Of a stretch of DNA of 62,137 nucleotides, positions 40,477-49,290 are shown one piece after another. A program made the position numbers and the translations under genes. Positions within the stretch are counted from its first letter, which is position 1, and the number at the start of each line of letters is the position of its first letter. Source of the DNA: Gammaproteobacteria bacterium (lineage in GTDB: Bacteria; Pseudomonadota; Gammaproteobacteria; Steroidobacterales; Steroidobacteraceae); the NCBI GenBank assembly GCA_003164785.1, contig PLUE01000039.1, forward strand, positions 1 to 62,137, in the 5' to 3' direction. Under the pieces are notes generated by a model, which searched no databases, was not told the DNA's origin, and was given only the letters and a program-made list of their open reading frames with translations.

Positions 40477-41223
40477 TCAAACTTGCCTCCTGCGCCCGAT
40501 TCCCATTCGCGCGAACTCGGACTGCCTGTCGATGAACTGGTGCTTGAGCGCGCCGGCGATATGCAGAATCAGCAGGCCGAGCAGAAGATAGCCCCCCACC
40601 CCGTGCCACTCCGCAAACTCTTCGTGCAGCACGTGCTGCGGCGCGACCCCGCCCGGCTCCTTACCGATAGCTTCGATGGGAGCGATCACGGGCATCGGAA
40701 ACAGGTTCCAAACCTTAACGTCCCGTGGTGCCCCTGCCTGCGGCAGGGCCATACCCGGAGGGGGAGCAGCGCCGGGCGTCAGCGCCGGCGGCGCGCCGGA
40801 AGGGGGTAATCCGACGGTGGCAGCGCCCCGGGAGCCCGCAGGCGGATGCGCCGAGAGGATGGCCCACCCGGTGAGCGGCATCAGCACCATCGCCGCGTAC
40901 AGCAGGAAGTGGACGAAATGTGCCATATGCCGTTCCCACGGCTTCATTCCCGCCGGATGCGGCGGCGGGTCGTTGAGCAGCCTCCAGACCACCCGCGCCA
41001 CCGTGAGCGAGAGTACGGTCAGACCCGACGAAACGTGCAGCACCAGAGACATCCAACTGATCTGCGGCGGCGCGCTGTCCTTGAGCTGTCCATGAAGCCA
41101 GCTTTCGATGAAGAAGCCGCTGCACAGATTGAAGACGATGAACGCGGCGATCACCCAGTGTAGAACAATCGCCACTCGCGTATAGCGATCGCGGGGGACA
41201 CCAACGTCGGTGGGACGCATCAT
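40477..41223 (-). CDS. Cytochrome b561-type membrane haem protein, copy 2
   Basis: 248 residues, nearly the same as the protein at 18916-19671: RVAIVLHWVIAAFIVFNL, LVLHVSSGLTVLSLTVARVVWRLLNDPPP, HMAHFVHFLLYAAMVLMPLTGWAILSAHPP, HEEFAEWHGVGGYLLLGLLILHIAGALKHQFIDRQSEFARMGIGRR. Four helices, two b haems, Pro-rich loop between helices 3 and 4. It lies downstream of two DUF6644-like membrane protein genes and, further up, a SnoaL gene and a TonB receptor gene, all on the minus strand. Confidence 0.92.
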   Translation of the reverse strand: MMRPTDVGVPRDRYTRVAIVLHWVIAAFIVFNLCSGFFIESWLHGQLKDSAPPQISWMSLVLHVSSGLTVLSLTVARVVWRLLNDPPPHPAGMKPWERHMAHFVHFLLYAAMVLMPLTGWAILSAHPPAGSRGAATVGLPPSGAPPALTPGAAPPPGMALPQAGAPRDVKVWNLFPMPVIAPIEAIGKEPGGVAPQHVLHEEFAEWHGVGGYLLLGLLILHIAGALKHQFIDRQSEFARMGIGRRRQV

Positions 41224-41269
41224 GGCAAACCCATTGCTTCCGCTCGGTCTCGTCGTTCGCTGCCGTTCA

Positions 41270-41425
41270 TTACTGAAAATCCGTTACGGGTCGAGGGAAC
41301 CATCCCGGAGCGGATCGCGGCGCTTCTGGGGTGCTCAGCAGATCCGCTAGCGATCGGGCTGCTCGGACCATGTGCTTTTCGACGGTGCCTTCGCTGATGC
41401 TCAACAACGCTGTTCGCCTCCCAAG
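41270..41425 (-). pseudogene. C-terminal remnant of an ECF-type sigma factor
   Basis: The frame encodes ALLSISEGTVEKHMVRAARSLADLL, the helix-turn-helix of sigma region 4 as found in FecI-like ECF sigma factors, then a short tail to a stop at 41270. There is no region 2 upstream; the frame runs back into the DUF6644-like gene. It is a leftover piece. Its position beside TonB-linked genes recalls FecI-FecR-receptor loci. Confidence 0.6.
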
Positions 41426-41435
41426 CGGACATGAG

Positions 41436-41915
41436 TTACAAACCCAGGAACAATAACAGCGTGTCGTTGTACTGCATTGTCCGCCCGAAGAAGATGACCA
41501 GAAACCATGCAACGAGCGAGAAAGCCGAAACCGCTTTGGCGGCGGCCGGCGCGTTTCCGCCCGCCGGTGTCGCATAGGTCCTCCTCTCCAGATGGCTGAG
41601 CTGGAAGATGAGCAGATTGACGAAGGCCACCAGGAGGAACAGCATCTTGAGCCGAAACGACAGATTGTCGGTGTAGTAGCTGGGTCCCGAATCCTTGCCG
41701 GTCACGAACATGATGCCCGTCAGAAGATTGCCTAAGAATCCGCCGACGGCCCAGGGGACGAGAGGACGGAACGCTGCAATGGGTATGCTCCTGAACAGCC
41801 CCAGGATGCGAAGATCCAGGGTGCCTATGATCCCGACGATCAATGACATGCCGACATAGTGGATCATCTGCAAGACCGACCAGATCCATTCATGCGCGTT
41901 GACAAATGCCTGCAT
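41436..41915 (-). CDS. Small four-helix membrane protein (DUF6644-like), copy 1
   Basis: 159 residues from ATG at 41915, which follows the upstream stop by 2 bases and has GGGGGAG 8-9 bases ahead. Four hydrophobic segments: WIWSVLQMIHYVGMSLIVGIIGTLDLRILGL, LVPWAVGGFLGNLLTGIMFV, KMLFLLVAFVNLLIFQL and AFSLVAWFLVIFFGRTMQY. The His in helix 1 and the FFGR motif near the end recur in the other three copies. Function unknown; conserved His and Arg residues could hold a haem or a quinone. Works in a pair with the next gene. Confidence 0.72.
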   Translation of the reverse strand: MQAFVNAHEWIWSVLQMIHYVGMSLIVGIIGTLDLRILGLFRSIPIAAFRPLVPWAVGGFLGNLLTGIMFVTGKDSGPSYYTDNLSFRLKMLFLLVAFVNLLIFQLSHLERRTYATPAGGNAPAAAKAVSAFSLVAWFLVIFFGRTMQYNDTLLLFLGL

Positions 41916-41917
41916 GA

Positions 41918-42430
41918 CTAGGTGCTCCCCCCACTGAGATGCAGCCAGCCGTTCACCATGTCTGGATATGCGGTCAGGCGTCCGGCGATCAGCGCGAGAT
42001 ACCAACACCCAAGCGAGAGGATCGCCAAATTGCGTCCAACTCGGGTCACGACGCCGGCCTGAACGCTGGCGAGGTCCGTGAAATAGAAGCGCTTCAGCAG
42101 TTCGGCAACGATCATCCCCGATGCGACGAACAGCAATTTTGCCCAGAATGCCACCATCGCGGCCATCGTGTGGGCCTCAGCAATGAACAGCATAAGACCG
42201 GATACCAGATTGATGAAAAAACCTATCCACACCATGCCGTACAGTCGCCTCAGCGCGGCAAGCGGAATATCCCGCGCGACCCCGAGTAGTCGCAGAGCAA
42301 TGACCGTGTTGACTCCAACGACGATCCCCAGACCCACGCCGTGCGCGGTGAGCACGGTTGAGTAGGCAAAGAGGGATGGCGATGATCTGACCCAGTCAGC
42401 CAACGCCAGGTTTTGAAGATAATCAAGCAC
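41918..42430 (-). CDS. Small four-helix membrane protein (DUF6644-like), copy 2
   Basis: 170 residues if begun at GTG 42430, which has GAGGG 9 bases upstream; a TTG at 42439 is also possible. Four helices (AYSTVLTAHGVGLGIVVGVNTVIALRLLGV, RLYGMVWIGFFINLVSGLMLFIAEA, FWAKLLFVASGMIVAEL, AILSLGCWYLALIAGRLTAY). The first helix carries a His, and a G-R near the C-terminus matches the family. First of a coupled pair. Confidence 0.7.
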   Translation of the reverse strand: MLDYLQNLALADWVRSSPSLFAYSTVLTAHGVGLGIVVGVNTVIALRLLGVARDIPLAALRRLYGMVWIGFFINLVSGLMLFIAEAHTMAAMVAFWAKLLFVASGMIVAELLKRFYFTDLASVQAGVVTRVGRNLAILSLGCWYLALIAGRLTAYPDMVNGWLHLSGGST

Positions 42431-42494
42431 GCTAGTCAACCCTCTTTCTGTTCAAGCCCACCTTTGGTCGCAAACCAGGCGCGCAGGCGGCTAT

Positions 42495-43010
42495 TTAAGG
42501 TGCAGATGGTGTAGATCCCGGCGGCGGCCCGAGCTGTGCTTCGTCCCAGTGCTCGTCGGCTTTGCCGTCTTGTATGCGCCACATGTCGAAGTGGGTGGTA
42601 GTGTAGGTTTTACCGGGGCTCCTCGGATCGGGTAGAGGCTGCACGGTGCTGACGACGACGAAATCGCCTTCGGCCACCACCGATACCACGTGCGCCGAAA
42701 GTTTTTCGGCAGCCGGCTTCGGTTTAACCATACTCAACATCTTCCTGAGCCCATCGTGACCCGAGGGAATGTTCGGGTTGTGCTGGATGTAGCGCGCACT
42801 CAGATATTTGTCTATGGCATCGACGTTGCTGCCTTCAAGAATGTCCTTGAAGATGTGATAAACGATCTGCTTGTTGGCATCCAATTTAGGATCGCTGCTA
42901 TGAAATAACGCGTCAGGATCCTTGGCTCCCACAACGCGTTCCTGAGCGGATGCTTCTCCGTTTAACAGCAAGCCTGCTGCCGCCAATGCACAGTACCAAT
43001 GACCTTTCAT
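42495..43010 (-). CDS. Exported SnoaL-like protein, copy 3
   Basis: 171 residues from ATG at 43010, with GAGGAG just upstream. Signal (ALAAAGLLLNGEASA), then a SnoaL fold: ANKQIVYHIFKDILEGSNVDAIDKYLSARYIQHNPNIPSGHDGLRKML and FDMWRIQDGKADEHWDEAQ. The YIQHNP and EHWD motifs are those of the SnoaL-like polyketide-cyclase group, seen in many small periplasmic binding or isomerase proteins. It follows the TonB receptor gene by 88 bases and precedes the membrane-protein pair. Confidence 0.82.
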   Translation of the reverse strand: MKGHWYCALAAAGLLLNGEASAQERVVGAKDPDALFHSSDPKLDANKQIVYHIFKDILEGSNVDAIDKYLSARYIQHNPNIPSGHDGLRKMLSMVKPKPAAEKLSAHVVSVVAEGDFVVVSTVQPLPDPRSPGKTYTTTHFDMWRIQDGKADEHWDEAQLGPPPGSTPSAP

Positions 43011-43097
43011 TTTGTTCTCCTCATGAGGCGCTAAACACAAGCGACTTGCGAGGTCTGCCACCTGACAACGCCAGCCAGTCCACAACTACTCGGAGTC

Positions 43098-45326
43098 TCA
43101 GTATTTGACGCTGAGGATTACCCCGAAAGTCCGCGGATCACTGAGATTCACCCCGGCCTCGCTCACAATGGGCGCAGCGCCGGGGGCCGGGCCCGGAAAC
43201 ACGCCAGCCACGGCCCAGCCGTCCGGAAGGAACCGGGTGTCGGCAATGTTTCGCACGTACGCTGTTATCCCGTAGTGAAGCCCGAGCGATAAGGTGGCAT
43301 TGATGTCGCCGATGGCCTGGGACGCGACGTGCACATAGGGTTCGGCGCCCAACGCCGCCCATGCTTGGGTGATGGCCGAGGTGTCGTGAGCCGTGAAGAA
43401 GCGAACATCGCCGTGGAGGGCGAGAGTCGCGCTGCCGATGGGGATGTGATGGTCATAGGCCAAAGTTCCTTGGAACGGGGCTATGCCAGGGACCTCGCTC
43501 TTGGAGAAAAGGAACGCATTTTCACCGAAGCCGCCATACCGGGCATTCGTATAGGACGCGTTGAAGCTGACCGTGCCGTTGGCCCAAGGGCGCGCCTCCA
43601 CTTCCAATTCGGTGCCGTAGGACTTCATCGGCGAGGAGATCGTGTTGAAGGTCGGGGTCTGCGGCGTGTCAGGCGATGTGTTGAGCCCAGCCGTTTGGTA
43701 GCCCCCATAGTCGTAGAAGTAGACGTCGCCATTCACTTGCAGGTGATTGTCATAGAACCTGTTCTTCGAGCCGACTTCGTAGGCCGTGAGGGTTTCAGCC
43801 CGCAGGACTTGCACCACGGGCTTAAAGGAGGCGTCTTGGGTCAGAGTGACGTCGCCGGGCGAGAAGCCGGTGGAGATCATCCCATACAGCAGATTCTGCG
43901 GCGTGAGGTCGTGCTCCAGCCGCACCTTATAGGTGAAGTTGTTGAAGTGTCGCAGGCCTTGATCGCCGGTCAGCGATTGGGTGATCCCGAGAACGCTGGT
44001 GTAATCCCCCGTATTGAGGATCTGGGTGTGATCGTAGCGGATTCCCGTGGTCAAGCGGGTGTCGGGCGCGAAGGAATAGGTGCCCTCGGCGAAGACGCCC
44101 TCCGCGGTGGTGGATTTGTGCGAATCCGACTTGAACGCGTAGGACGCGGTGGGCAGGAGGAACAGATTGTTCACGTCGGTCAGGGAGTTGTCGTAGTACG
44201 TGAACCCAGCTTGCCATTTGAGCTTCGAATCGCTGTCCGTATTCCGGATCCGCAACTCCTGGGTCAAGAACGAGTCGGTCGGCGTGTAGACGGTCTGGTT
44301 ACCGTTGAACACTGTGCTGCGTAGGTAGAGGACAGCGTTCTCGTACCAGGTGCGATACGCCGGGATATAGGTGATTGCCACCGGTCCGAGATTCAAATTG
44401 AAGTTGGCCCAATACTGGTGGAAGTCGTTCTTCCCCGGGGCTGCCGCAGTCGGCGTGAAAATGAAATCGCTTGGTGAGTTGCCTTGGCTTATCGACACCC
44501 CCCCGGTATGGGTCACGTTGTCTTCTTGAGCGTAACCGAACAGGGCGGAGAAATTATCGGTCGGGGTCCAAAGCGCCTTGGCCCTGAAGTCTGTGTTCTT
44601 ACGCGCATCGCCTTGCGCCGTATAATAGCCATCCCGCTCGGCCAGATTGCCTGACAGCCGCAGCGCCAGCGTGTTCGAAATTAGCGGGAGGTTCACATCG
44701 CCCGTGTAGTGGTGTAGGTCGTAGTTGCCGTCTTCCGCCGTGCCTTCCGCGCTGAACACCGTGGTATCGGGATCGCGGGTGTGGATGGCGACCACGCCCG
44801 ACGTCGCACTGCGGCCATAGAGGGTACCCTGCGGTCCGCGCAGGACTTCGACGCGGTCGATGTTATAGCCGCCGCCGATGCCGCTGAAGACATCGTCTAC
44901 ATAGATGGCCGCCGCCGCCGCGGTCGAGGTGACGCTGCCGCCGGCGCCGCCGTTGGATTGCACGCCGCGAATGGTCAGGCCCGACGCGGGATTGTCCGTG
45001 CCGCTGCCATAAGAGGTACTCACACTGGAGGCAGCGCCGCCCACCACGCCAGGCACATCCTCGAGAATGTCTTTGAGCTCGTAGCGGCCTTGCGTGCGCA
45101 GGTCCTCGCCGGACCGGACGCTGACAGCGGCGGCCGTCTTCTGGGCCGTGCTGACTCGGCGCTCCGCCGTGACCACGATTTCTGTCAGCTCCTGACTGTC
45201 CTGCGACGGTTGCTTTGACGCTGGCGCCGCCTGGGCGGATGCATTTTGGGGGAACGTCGGCTGGACTAATGCAATGCACGCGAGCAAGGACACCGACAGT
45301 AGAAACTGAACCCGATTCATTCCCAT
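43098..45326 (-). CDS. TonB-dependent outer-membrane receptor, copy 3
   Basis: 742 residues. Signal, TonB-box (LTEIVVTAERRVSTAQKTAAAVSV), plug (LEDVPGVVGG, LTIRGVQSNGGAGG, AIYVDDVFSGIGGGYNIDRVEVLRGPQGTLYGRSATSGVVAIHTRDP) and barrel ending LSDPRTFGVILSVKY with a C-terminal aromatic. Clear paralogue of the receptor at 32127-34478. A box B promoter lies ~190 bases upstream. The downstream genes (SnoaL, two DUF6644-like, cytochrome b561) look like one transcription unit with it. Confidence 0.95.
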   Translation of the reverse strand: MGMNRVQFLLSVSLLACIALVQPTFPQNASAQAAPASKQPSQDSQELTEIVVTAERRVSTAQKTAAAVSVRSGEDLRTQGRYELKDILEDVPGVVGGAASSVSTSYGSGTDNPASGLTIRGVQSNGGAGGSVTSTAAAAAIYVDDVFSGIGGGYNIDRVEVLRGPQGTLYGRSATSGVVAIHTRDPDTTVFSAEGTAEDGNYDLHHYTGDVNLPLISNTLALRLSGNLAERDGYYTAQGDARKNTDFRAKALWTPTDNFSALFGYAQEDNVTHTGGVSISQGNSPSDFIFTPTAAAPGKNDFHQYWANFNLNLGPVAITYIPAYRTWYENAVLYLRSTVFNGNQTVYTPTDSFLTQELRIRNTDSDSKLKWQAGFTYYDNSLTDVNNLFLLPTASYAFKSDSHKSTTAEGVFAEGTYSFAPDTRLTTGIRYDHTQILNTGDYTSVLGITQSLTGDQGLRHFNNFTYKVRLEHDLTPQNLLYGMISTGFSPGDVTLTQDASFKPVVQVLRAETLTAYEVGSKNRFYDNHLQVNGDVYFYDYGGYQTAGLNTSPDTPQTPTFNTISSPMKSYGTELEVEARPWANGTVSFNASYTNARYGGFGENAFLFSKSEVPGIAPFQGTLAYDHHIPIGSATLALHGDVRFFTAHDTSAITQAWAALGAEPYVHVASQAIGDINATLSLGLHYGITAYVRNIADTRFLPDGWAVAGVFPGPAPGAAPIVSEAGVNLSDPRTFGVILSVKY

Positions 45327-45658
45327 TCCCCCTTTAAATCGCTCGCTTCGCCATGCGGATGTATGTTGTTATTCGAAGCACATTCGAGCCGGCTCGTGCG
45401 GGGGCCGCGCGTACCAGGCTTTCGTCTCTCGCCATGCAAGAGCTGGCTGAACCCAACTGTATATACCACCGTGAAAGACGACCGTCACAGAACCCAAGAT
45501 CTGAACCGCCGATGCTAGCGGGTGCCAGACAGCAAGATAGGTGCATGAATTCCGGTGTGCATTTTCCGCCGAAGAAAGTGACCCGACTGCGCTCTAAAGG
45601 TCGCTATACGAGGCCTATGGGGCCGATCCGCGCCAGGAGTCCTTCGACCATCGACCTG
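45327..45658. other. Intergenic: leader of TonB receptor copy 3
   Basis: Holds the box B promoter (45512-45551). No gene was recognised; short ORFs have no motif. The 3' end of the sensor kinase gene closes the region. Confidence 0.55.
45512..45551 (-). promoter_or_regulatory. Box B promoter of TonB receptor copy 3
   Basis: Minus-strand AATTCATGCACCTATC with TAGCATCG exactly 23 bases after GCAC. The block continues the match to the element at 28728-28770 (GCACCTA.CTTGCT.TCT and CTAGCATCG). The receptor ATG is ~185 bases further on. Confidence 0.6.
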
Positions 45659-46996
45659 TCAGACCGAGGCCAAGCCCGGCGTCCGGGCTCGGTCGAGTAA
45701 GCGGTTGACCGGCAACGTAATACGAAGCCCAAGCCCAGCGCCCGCCCGGTTGCTGGCCTCGATCGTTCCCCCGTGGGTCGCGACAGCACGCTTCGCGACG
45801 GCCAAGCCCAGCCCGAACCCAGGATTCGTTTCGTCGGCGCGCACGAATGGCTCGAACAGCGTGGGAAGCGCAGACGCCGGCGCTCCAGGTCCTTCGTCCA
45901 CAACATCGATCTCGTAATGCCGAGCAGCCCTGTCGTAGGCCAGTTTCACGTGCACCGACTGGCCGCTCGTGGAGAAGCGAAGCGCGTTGCGGACGACGTT
46001 GTCGAGCGCCCAGCGCACGAGCTCAGTGTTGCCGCGCAGGCTTGGGGCCTCCTCGTCACTGGCGGAGGGGTCCACGTCGGACACGAATTGGACGCCAGCG
46101 GTCTCCGCCTCGAAGCGGGCGTCGGCGAGCACACTCTCCAGCAGGTCGGTGAGATCGAAGTAGTCCTCGCCCGGCGAATAGCCGCTCTCCGCCCTCGCGA
46201 GACTAAGCAACTCCCGGACGACTGAATTGAGTCGGCGCCCCTCGTATTCGATCCGATCCAGGCAAGCCTTGACGCTGGTTGAATCCTGCCGCGCCAGACT
46301 GATGGCGAGCTGGAGACGGCTCAGTGGGGAACGCAGCTCGTGCGAAACATCGTGCAGTAGGCGCTCTCGTGCCTGGATGGATTGTTCCAACTGCACGGCC
46401 ATCACGTCGAAGTCCTTCGCGAGGTCGGCGATCTCGTCATGTCGGCCGCCCATGCCTGGCGTGAGGCGTACCGACATATCGCCGGCGGCCAGCCGCTCGA
46501 ATCCCTGCCGGAGGCGTCTTATCGGCGCGACCAAATACCAGGCCATAACGACCCCGAATATCGGCCCGAAGAAGAGGGCGAAGATCATGGGCACGATCGG
46601 CATCGTCATGAGGAACAGCGTGGCGCCGTGATAGTGGTAGCGGAGCCGGAAGACCGCGCCGTCCGGTCCATTGACCTGGCGTTCGATGAACGCGTCGGAC
46701 CTGCTCAGCGGTGCAGGCTGTGCGGAGGGCGGCAGGATCTCCACCCGGGTGCGTTCCGACTCGGGCAGGGAATCGCGCGCCCTCACGGCGGCGAGTTCGC
46801 CCATCCGGCTCAAGGCCGTTCCCACCGCGTCCAGGACGATGGGAGCTGCACGCTGAGCCACCACGTCGTCCTGTGTTGTCACCGGGGGCTCGACAATCAC
46901 GAGGACCCAGATCAGCTGGGTTATGACGAAAAAAGTCACCCAGAAGGCCACCAAAAGCTTCCAGAACAGGCCGCCTTTCACGGTCGGGCCTTGCAA
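45659..46996 (-). CDS. Sensor histidine kinase (CpxA-like)
   Basis: 445 residues. Two transmembrane helices (residues ~12-35 and ~128-155) frame a ~90-residue periplasmic sensor domain. HAMP (YLVAPIRRLRQGFERLAAGDMSVRL), H-box (LHDVSHELRSPLSRLQLAISLARQ, His219), N-box (RWALDNVVRNALRFS), G-boxes (DEGPGA, GFGLGLAVAKRAVATHGG). It phosphorylates the adjacent response regulator. The start may be ATG at 46996 or GTG at 46981, which would overlap the regulator stop as GTGA. Confidence 0.92.
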   Translation of the reverse strand: MQGPTVKGGLFWKLLVAFWVTFFVITQLIWVLVIVEPPVTTQDDVVAQRAAPIVLDAVGTALSRMGELAAVRARDSLPESERTRVEILPPSAQPAPLSRSDAFIERQVNGPDGAVFRLRYHYHGATLFLMTMPIVPMIFALFFGPIFGVVMAWYLVAPIRRLRQGFERLAAGDMSVRLTPGMGGRHDEIADLAKDFDVMAVQLEQSIQARERLLHDVSHELRSPLSRLQLAISLARQDSTSVKACLDRIEYEGRRLNSVVRELLSLARAESGYSPGEDYFDLTDLLESVLADARFEAETAGVQFVSDVDPSASDEEAPSLRGNTELVRWALDNVVRNALRFSTSGQSVHVKLAYDRAARHYEIDVVDEGPGAPASALPTLFEPFVRADETNPGFGLGLAVAKRAVATHGGTIEASNRAGAGLGLRITLPVNRLLDRARTPGLASV

Positions 46997-47724
46997 CGGT
47001 AGCCGACGCCCCTGACCGTCTCGATCTCAAGGCCTCCATCCGAGGCGTTCAGAAGCTTCTGCCGTAAGTTGTTGGCGTGGACGTCAATGCTTCTGTCGTA
47101 ACTCTCCCAGTGTCGGCCCAGAACATTGCGTGAGAGTTGGTCCCGGGTTGCGACCCGGTCGCCGAATTGAAGCAGCGCCACGAGTAGGTTGAATTCGGTC
47201 GTCGTGAGTTGGACGGGCGCACCAGCCCAAGTCACTCGACGCGCGGGCGCATTCACCCGAAGTTCAGACAGCGCGATCTCTGCCTCCTCGTCGGCACCGA
47301 CACGCGCACCATTGCGTCTGCGCAGCACCGCTTTCAAGCGTGCGACCAATTCGGGCGCGTAGTAGGGTTTGGGAAGGTAGTCATCCGCGCCGAGCTCGAG
47401 CCCGATCACCCGGTCGACCTGATCTCCCTTCGCCGTCAGCATGATGATCGGGATGGTGCTTTCTTGTCGTATACGCCGGAGCAGCTCGATCCCCGTGATC
47501 GTCGGCAGCATGACGTCGAGAATGACAACATCGTAGTCGCCGCTGGTGGCGGCGACTACGGCTTGCTTGCCGTTAAAGTCAACCGTGACCTTGAAACCCT
47601 CGTTCTCGAGGTACTGGCGCAACATCGTGCTCAACTCGACGTCATCGTCGACCAGCAAGACGTGCGCGCCTGCGCTGTTCGTGTCCATCCACGGAACTCT
47701 GCCGCTCCGGTCTCGGTTCGTCAT
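46978..47724 (-). CDS. OmpR-family response regulator (CpxR-like)
   Basis: 248 residues from ATG at 47724; ATG at 47688 (MDTNSAGAHVLLVDDD) is a shorter option closer to the usual N-terminus. Receiver domain with acidic pocket VDDDVE and phosphoacceptor Asp70 (VVILDVMLP, numbering from 47724), the conserved Lys in DYLPKPY, and a winged-helix output domain (LTTTEFNLLVALLQFGDRVATRDQL, DRSIDVHANNLRQKL, IETVRGVGYRC). Partner of the overlapping histidine kinase gene; likely responds to envelope stress or a periplasmic ligand. Confidence 0.94.
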   Translation of the reverse strand: MTNRDRSGRVPWMDTNSAGAHVLLVDDDVELSTMLRQYLENEGFKVTVDFNGKQAVVAATSGDYDVVILDVMLPTITGIELLRRIRQESTIPIIMLTAKGDQVDRVIGLELGADDYLPKPYYAPELVARLKAVLRRRNGARVGADEEAEIALSELRVNAPARRVTWAGAPVQLTTTEFNLLVALLQFGDRVATRDQLSRNVLGRHWESYDRSIDVHANNLRQKLLNASDGGLEIETVRGVGYRCKARP

Positions 47725-47911
47725 CTGGTTTTTCGAAATCTTTACAGAAAGCTGCCCGTGTCCTAACAGCCACTCATCGATCGACGAGCTATGGTCACTG
47801 GGTGACAGGTCCGGCGCCGCCAGGCTTTTCCGATCCGAATTTGACGATGTATCTCTAAATTATAACAGATGGTCATGTTCCCGCGGGCACCGAGAGGGGA
47901 GGAGAGCGGAT

Positions 47912-49273
47912 ATGCATCTTATTTTTTCGCCGGAGAAGGGCTCCGATGCCGCGCGGCGGCTCACGTCCTGCATCATCGGCGCCGACGAACCCACCGGCAA
48001 CCGGGCCCACGAGGCGGTGTCGGCCGTGGAAATGCATCTGCTGCGCAGGGGCTGGCCCGTCGGCACGGCTCTCGGCGCGCTTCCGGACGTCCAGAAGGGC
48101 TTGGGTCTCGGTCGGCCGGCCTGTCGCGAGGCCATGATCATTTTGGAAGCTCGCGGCCTCCTCGACGTCCGCCGGGGTCCGGGCGGCGGCGTGTTCGTCG
48201 CGGCCCCCACGGCAGAGGACGTTGTCGGAGCGCTGCTGATCTATTTGACCATCTGCGGCGCTAGCCGGGATTGCATTCAGGTATTTCGCCTTCTGGCGTG
48301 GCGCATGGTTGTCGAAGCGGCTATCGACCACAGCGTCGGCGCCCCGGACCCGATTGGCAACGCCGGCGAATGGGGTTTCGCCGTCGATCTTGCTCAGCGG
48401 ATTGGCAACCCCGCCATGGCCTTGGTTGCCCAGATCGCCGAAATGCTCGTTCGCGCCTGCGAAGGGCGCGCGGCCCCTGGGCACGATGTCCTTCTTGAGC
48501 GAGCCTTGAGGGCGCGCAACGTACGGCAGGCGATCTCCAGGCTAGAAGATATGGCCAGCCCCATGGACCTCACTGGCCCGTTGCTTTTACCGGACGCGAT
48601 AGAGCGCACCTCTGCCTGGTCGGGGCGCAGGTCGGCGATAGCCCTCGCGCAGAGAATGACGCGGGAGATCATCCATCGGCCGGAAAAGCTCGAAGCGGAA
48701 TGGGAGACCGCCGATCGGCTGGGCTATTCGGACGCGGTGGTTCGGCAGGCGCGGCGAATTCTCCAGGATTTTGGCATCGTCCGCTGTCAACGAGGCAAAA
48801 AGGGCGCCCCGTCGGGGGCTCCGGCCAACGCGGCGGGCATCATTCGGCTCCTGGCCCCGTGCCTCATCGCGACCGGCATGACGACCCGCGACGGCACCGA
48901 GACGGCGAATTTCTTGGCCTGCAACGCTCCGCGTCTTGCTGCCGGACGCGCCGCCGAAGCGGGCCGGGCCCAGGTTAGCGTTCTGAACTCCTTCGCCAAC
49001 AGTCTGGAATTCATCGATCACATCCGTATGGACAATTTACTTCTCGAGTTGGCGGGCAACCCGCTGCTGTCGATCATGACGCGCGCGCTGGGGCTGGCGA
49101 ATCTCGTGCGTCTAGACGCGAGGACCAGTCTGCAGAGGCGAGTGGACATCGTCGCATACAACGTTCGGATATTGCGGGCCATCGAGGCCGGCGACGCCGC
49201 AACAGCCGACCTCTTGGCGCGCGCCAAAGGGGAGATCCAACAGTCCGAAGCCACTTATCGCAAGCTCGCTTAG
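47912..49273 (+). CDS. Tandem GntR-type regulator (two winged-helix units in one protein)
   Basis: 453 residues from ATG at 47912, with a GGGGAGGAG site just upstream; the open frame before it overlaps the response regulator gene and is not coding. Unit 1 (residues ~35-210) has a GntR helix-turn-helix (LGALPDVQKGLGLGRPACREAMIILEARGLLDVRRGPGGGVFV) followed by helical FCD-like sequence. Unit 2 (~240-450) repeats it (QRMTREIIHRPEKLEAEWETADRLGYSDAVVRQARRILQDFGIVRCQRGKKGAP). The fused pair would act like a GntR dimer in a single chain. It precedes the DUF6152 cassette at 49398 and may control it; the ligand is unknown. Confidence 0.78.
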   Translation: MHLIFSPEKGSDAARRLTSCIIGADEPTGNRAHEAVSAVEMHLLRRGWPVGTALGALPDVQKGLGLGRPACREAMIILEARGLLDVRRGPGGGVFVAAPTAEDVVGALLIYLTICGASRDCIQVFRLLAWRMVVEAAIDHSVGAPDPIGNAGEWGFAVDLAQRIGNPAMALVAQIAEMLVRACEGRAAPGHDVLLERALRARNVRQAISRLEDMASPMDLTGPLLLPDAIERTSAWSGRRSAIALAQRMTREIIHRPEKLEAEWETADRLGYSDAVVRQARRILQDFGIVRCQRGKKGAPSGAPANAAGIIRLLAPCLIATGMTTRDGTETANFLACNAPRLAAGRAAEAGRAQVSVLNSFANSLEFIDHIRMDNLLLELAGNPLLSIMTRALGLANLVRLDARTSLQRRVDIVAYNVRILRAIEAGDAATADLLARAKGEIQQSEATYRKLA

Positions 49274-49290
49274 GTTTGGTAGAGCTTAAG

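Noticed and set aside
41220..41432. 70-codon minus-strand frame before cytochrome b561 as a separate gene
   Set aside because: The sigma region 4 remnant lies in a different frame of the same bases, and this translation has no motif.
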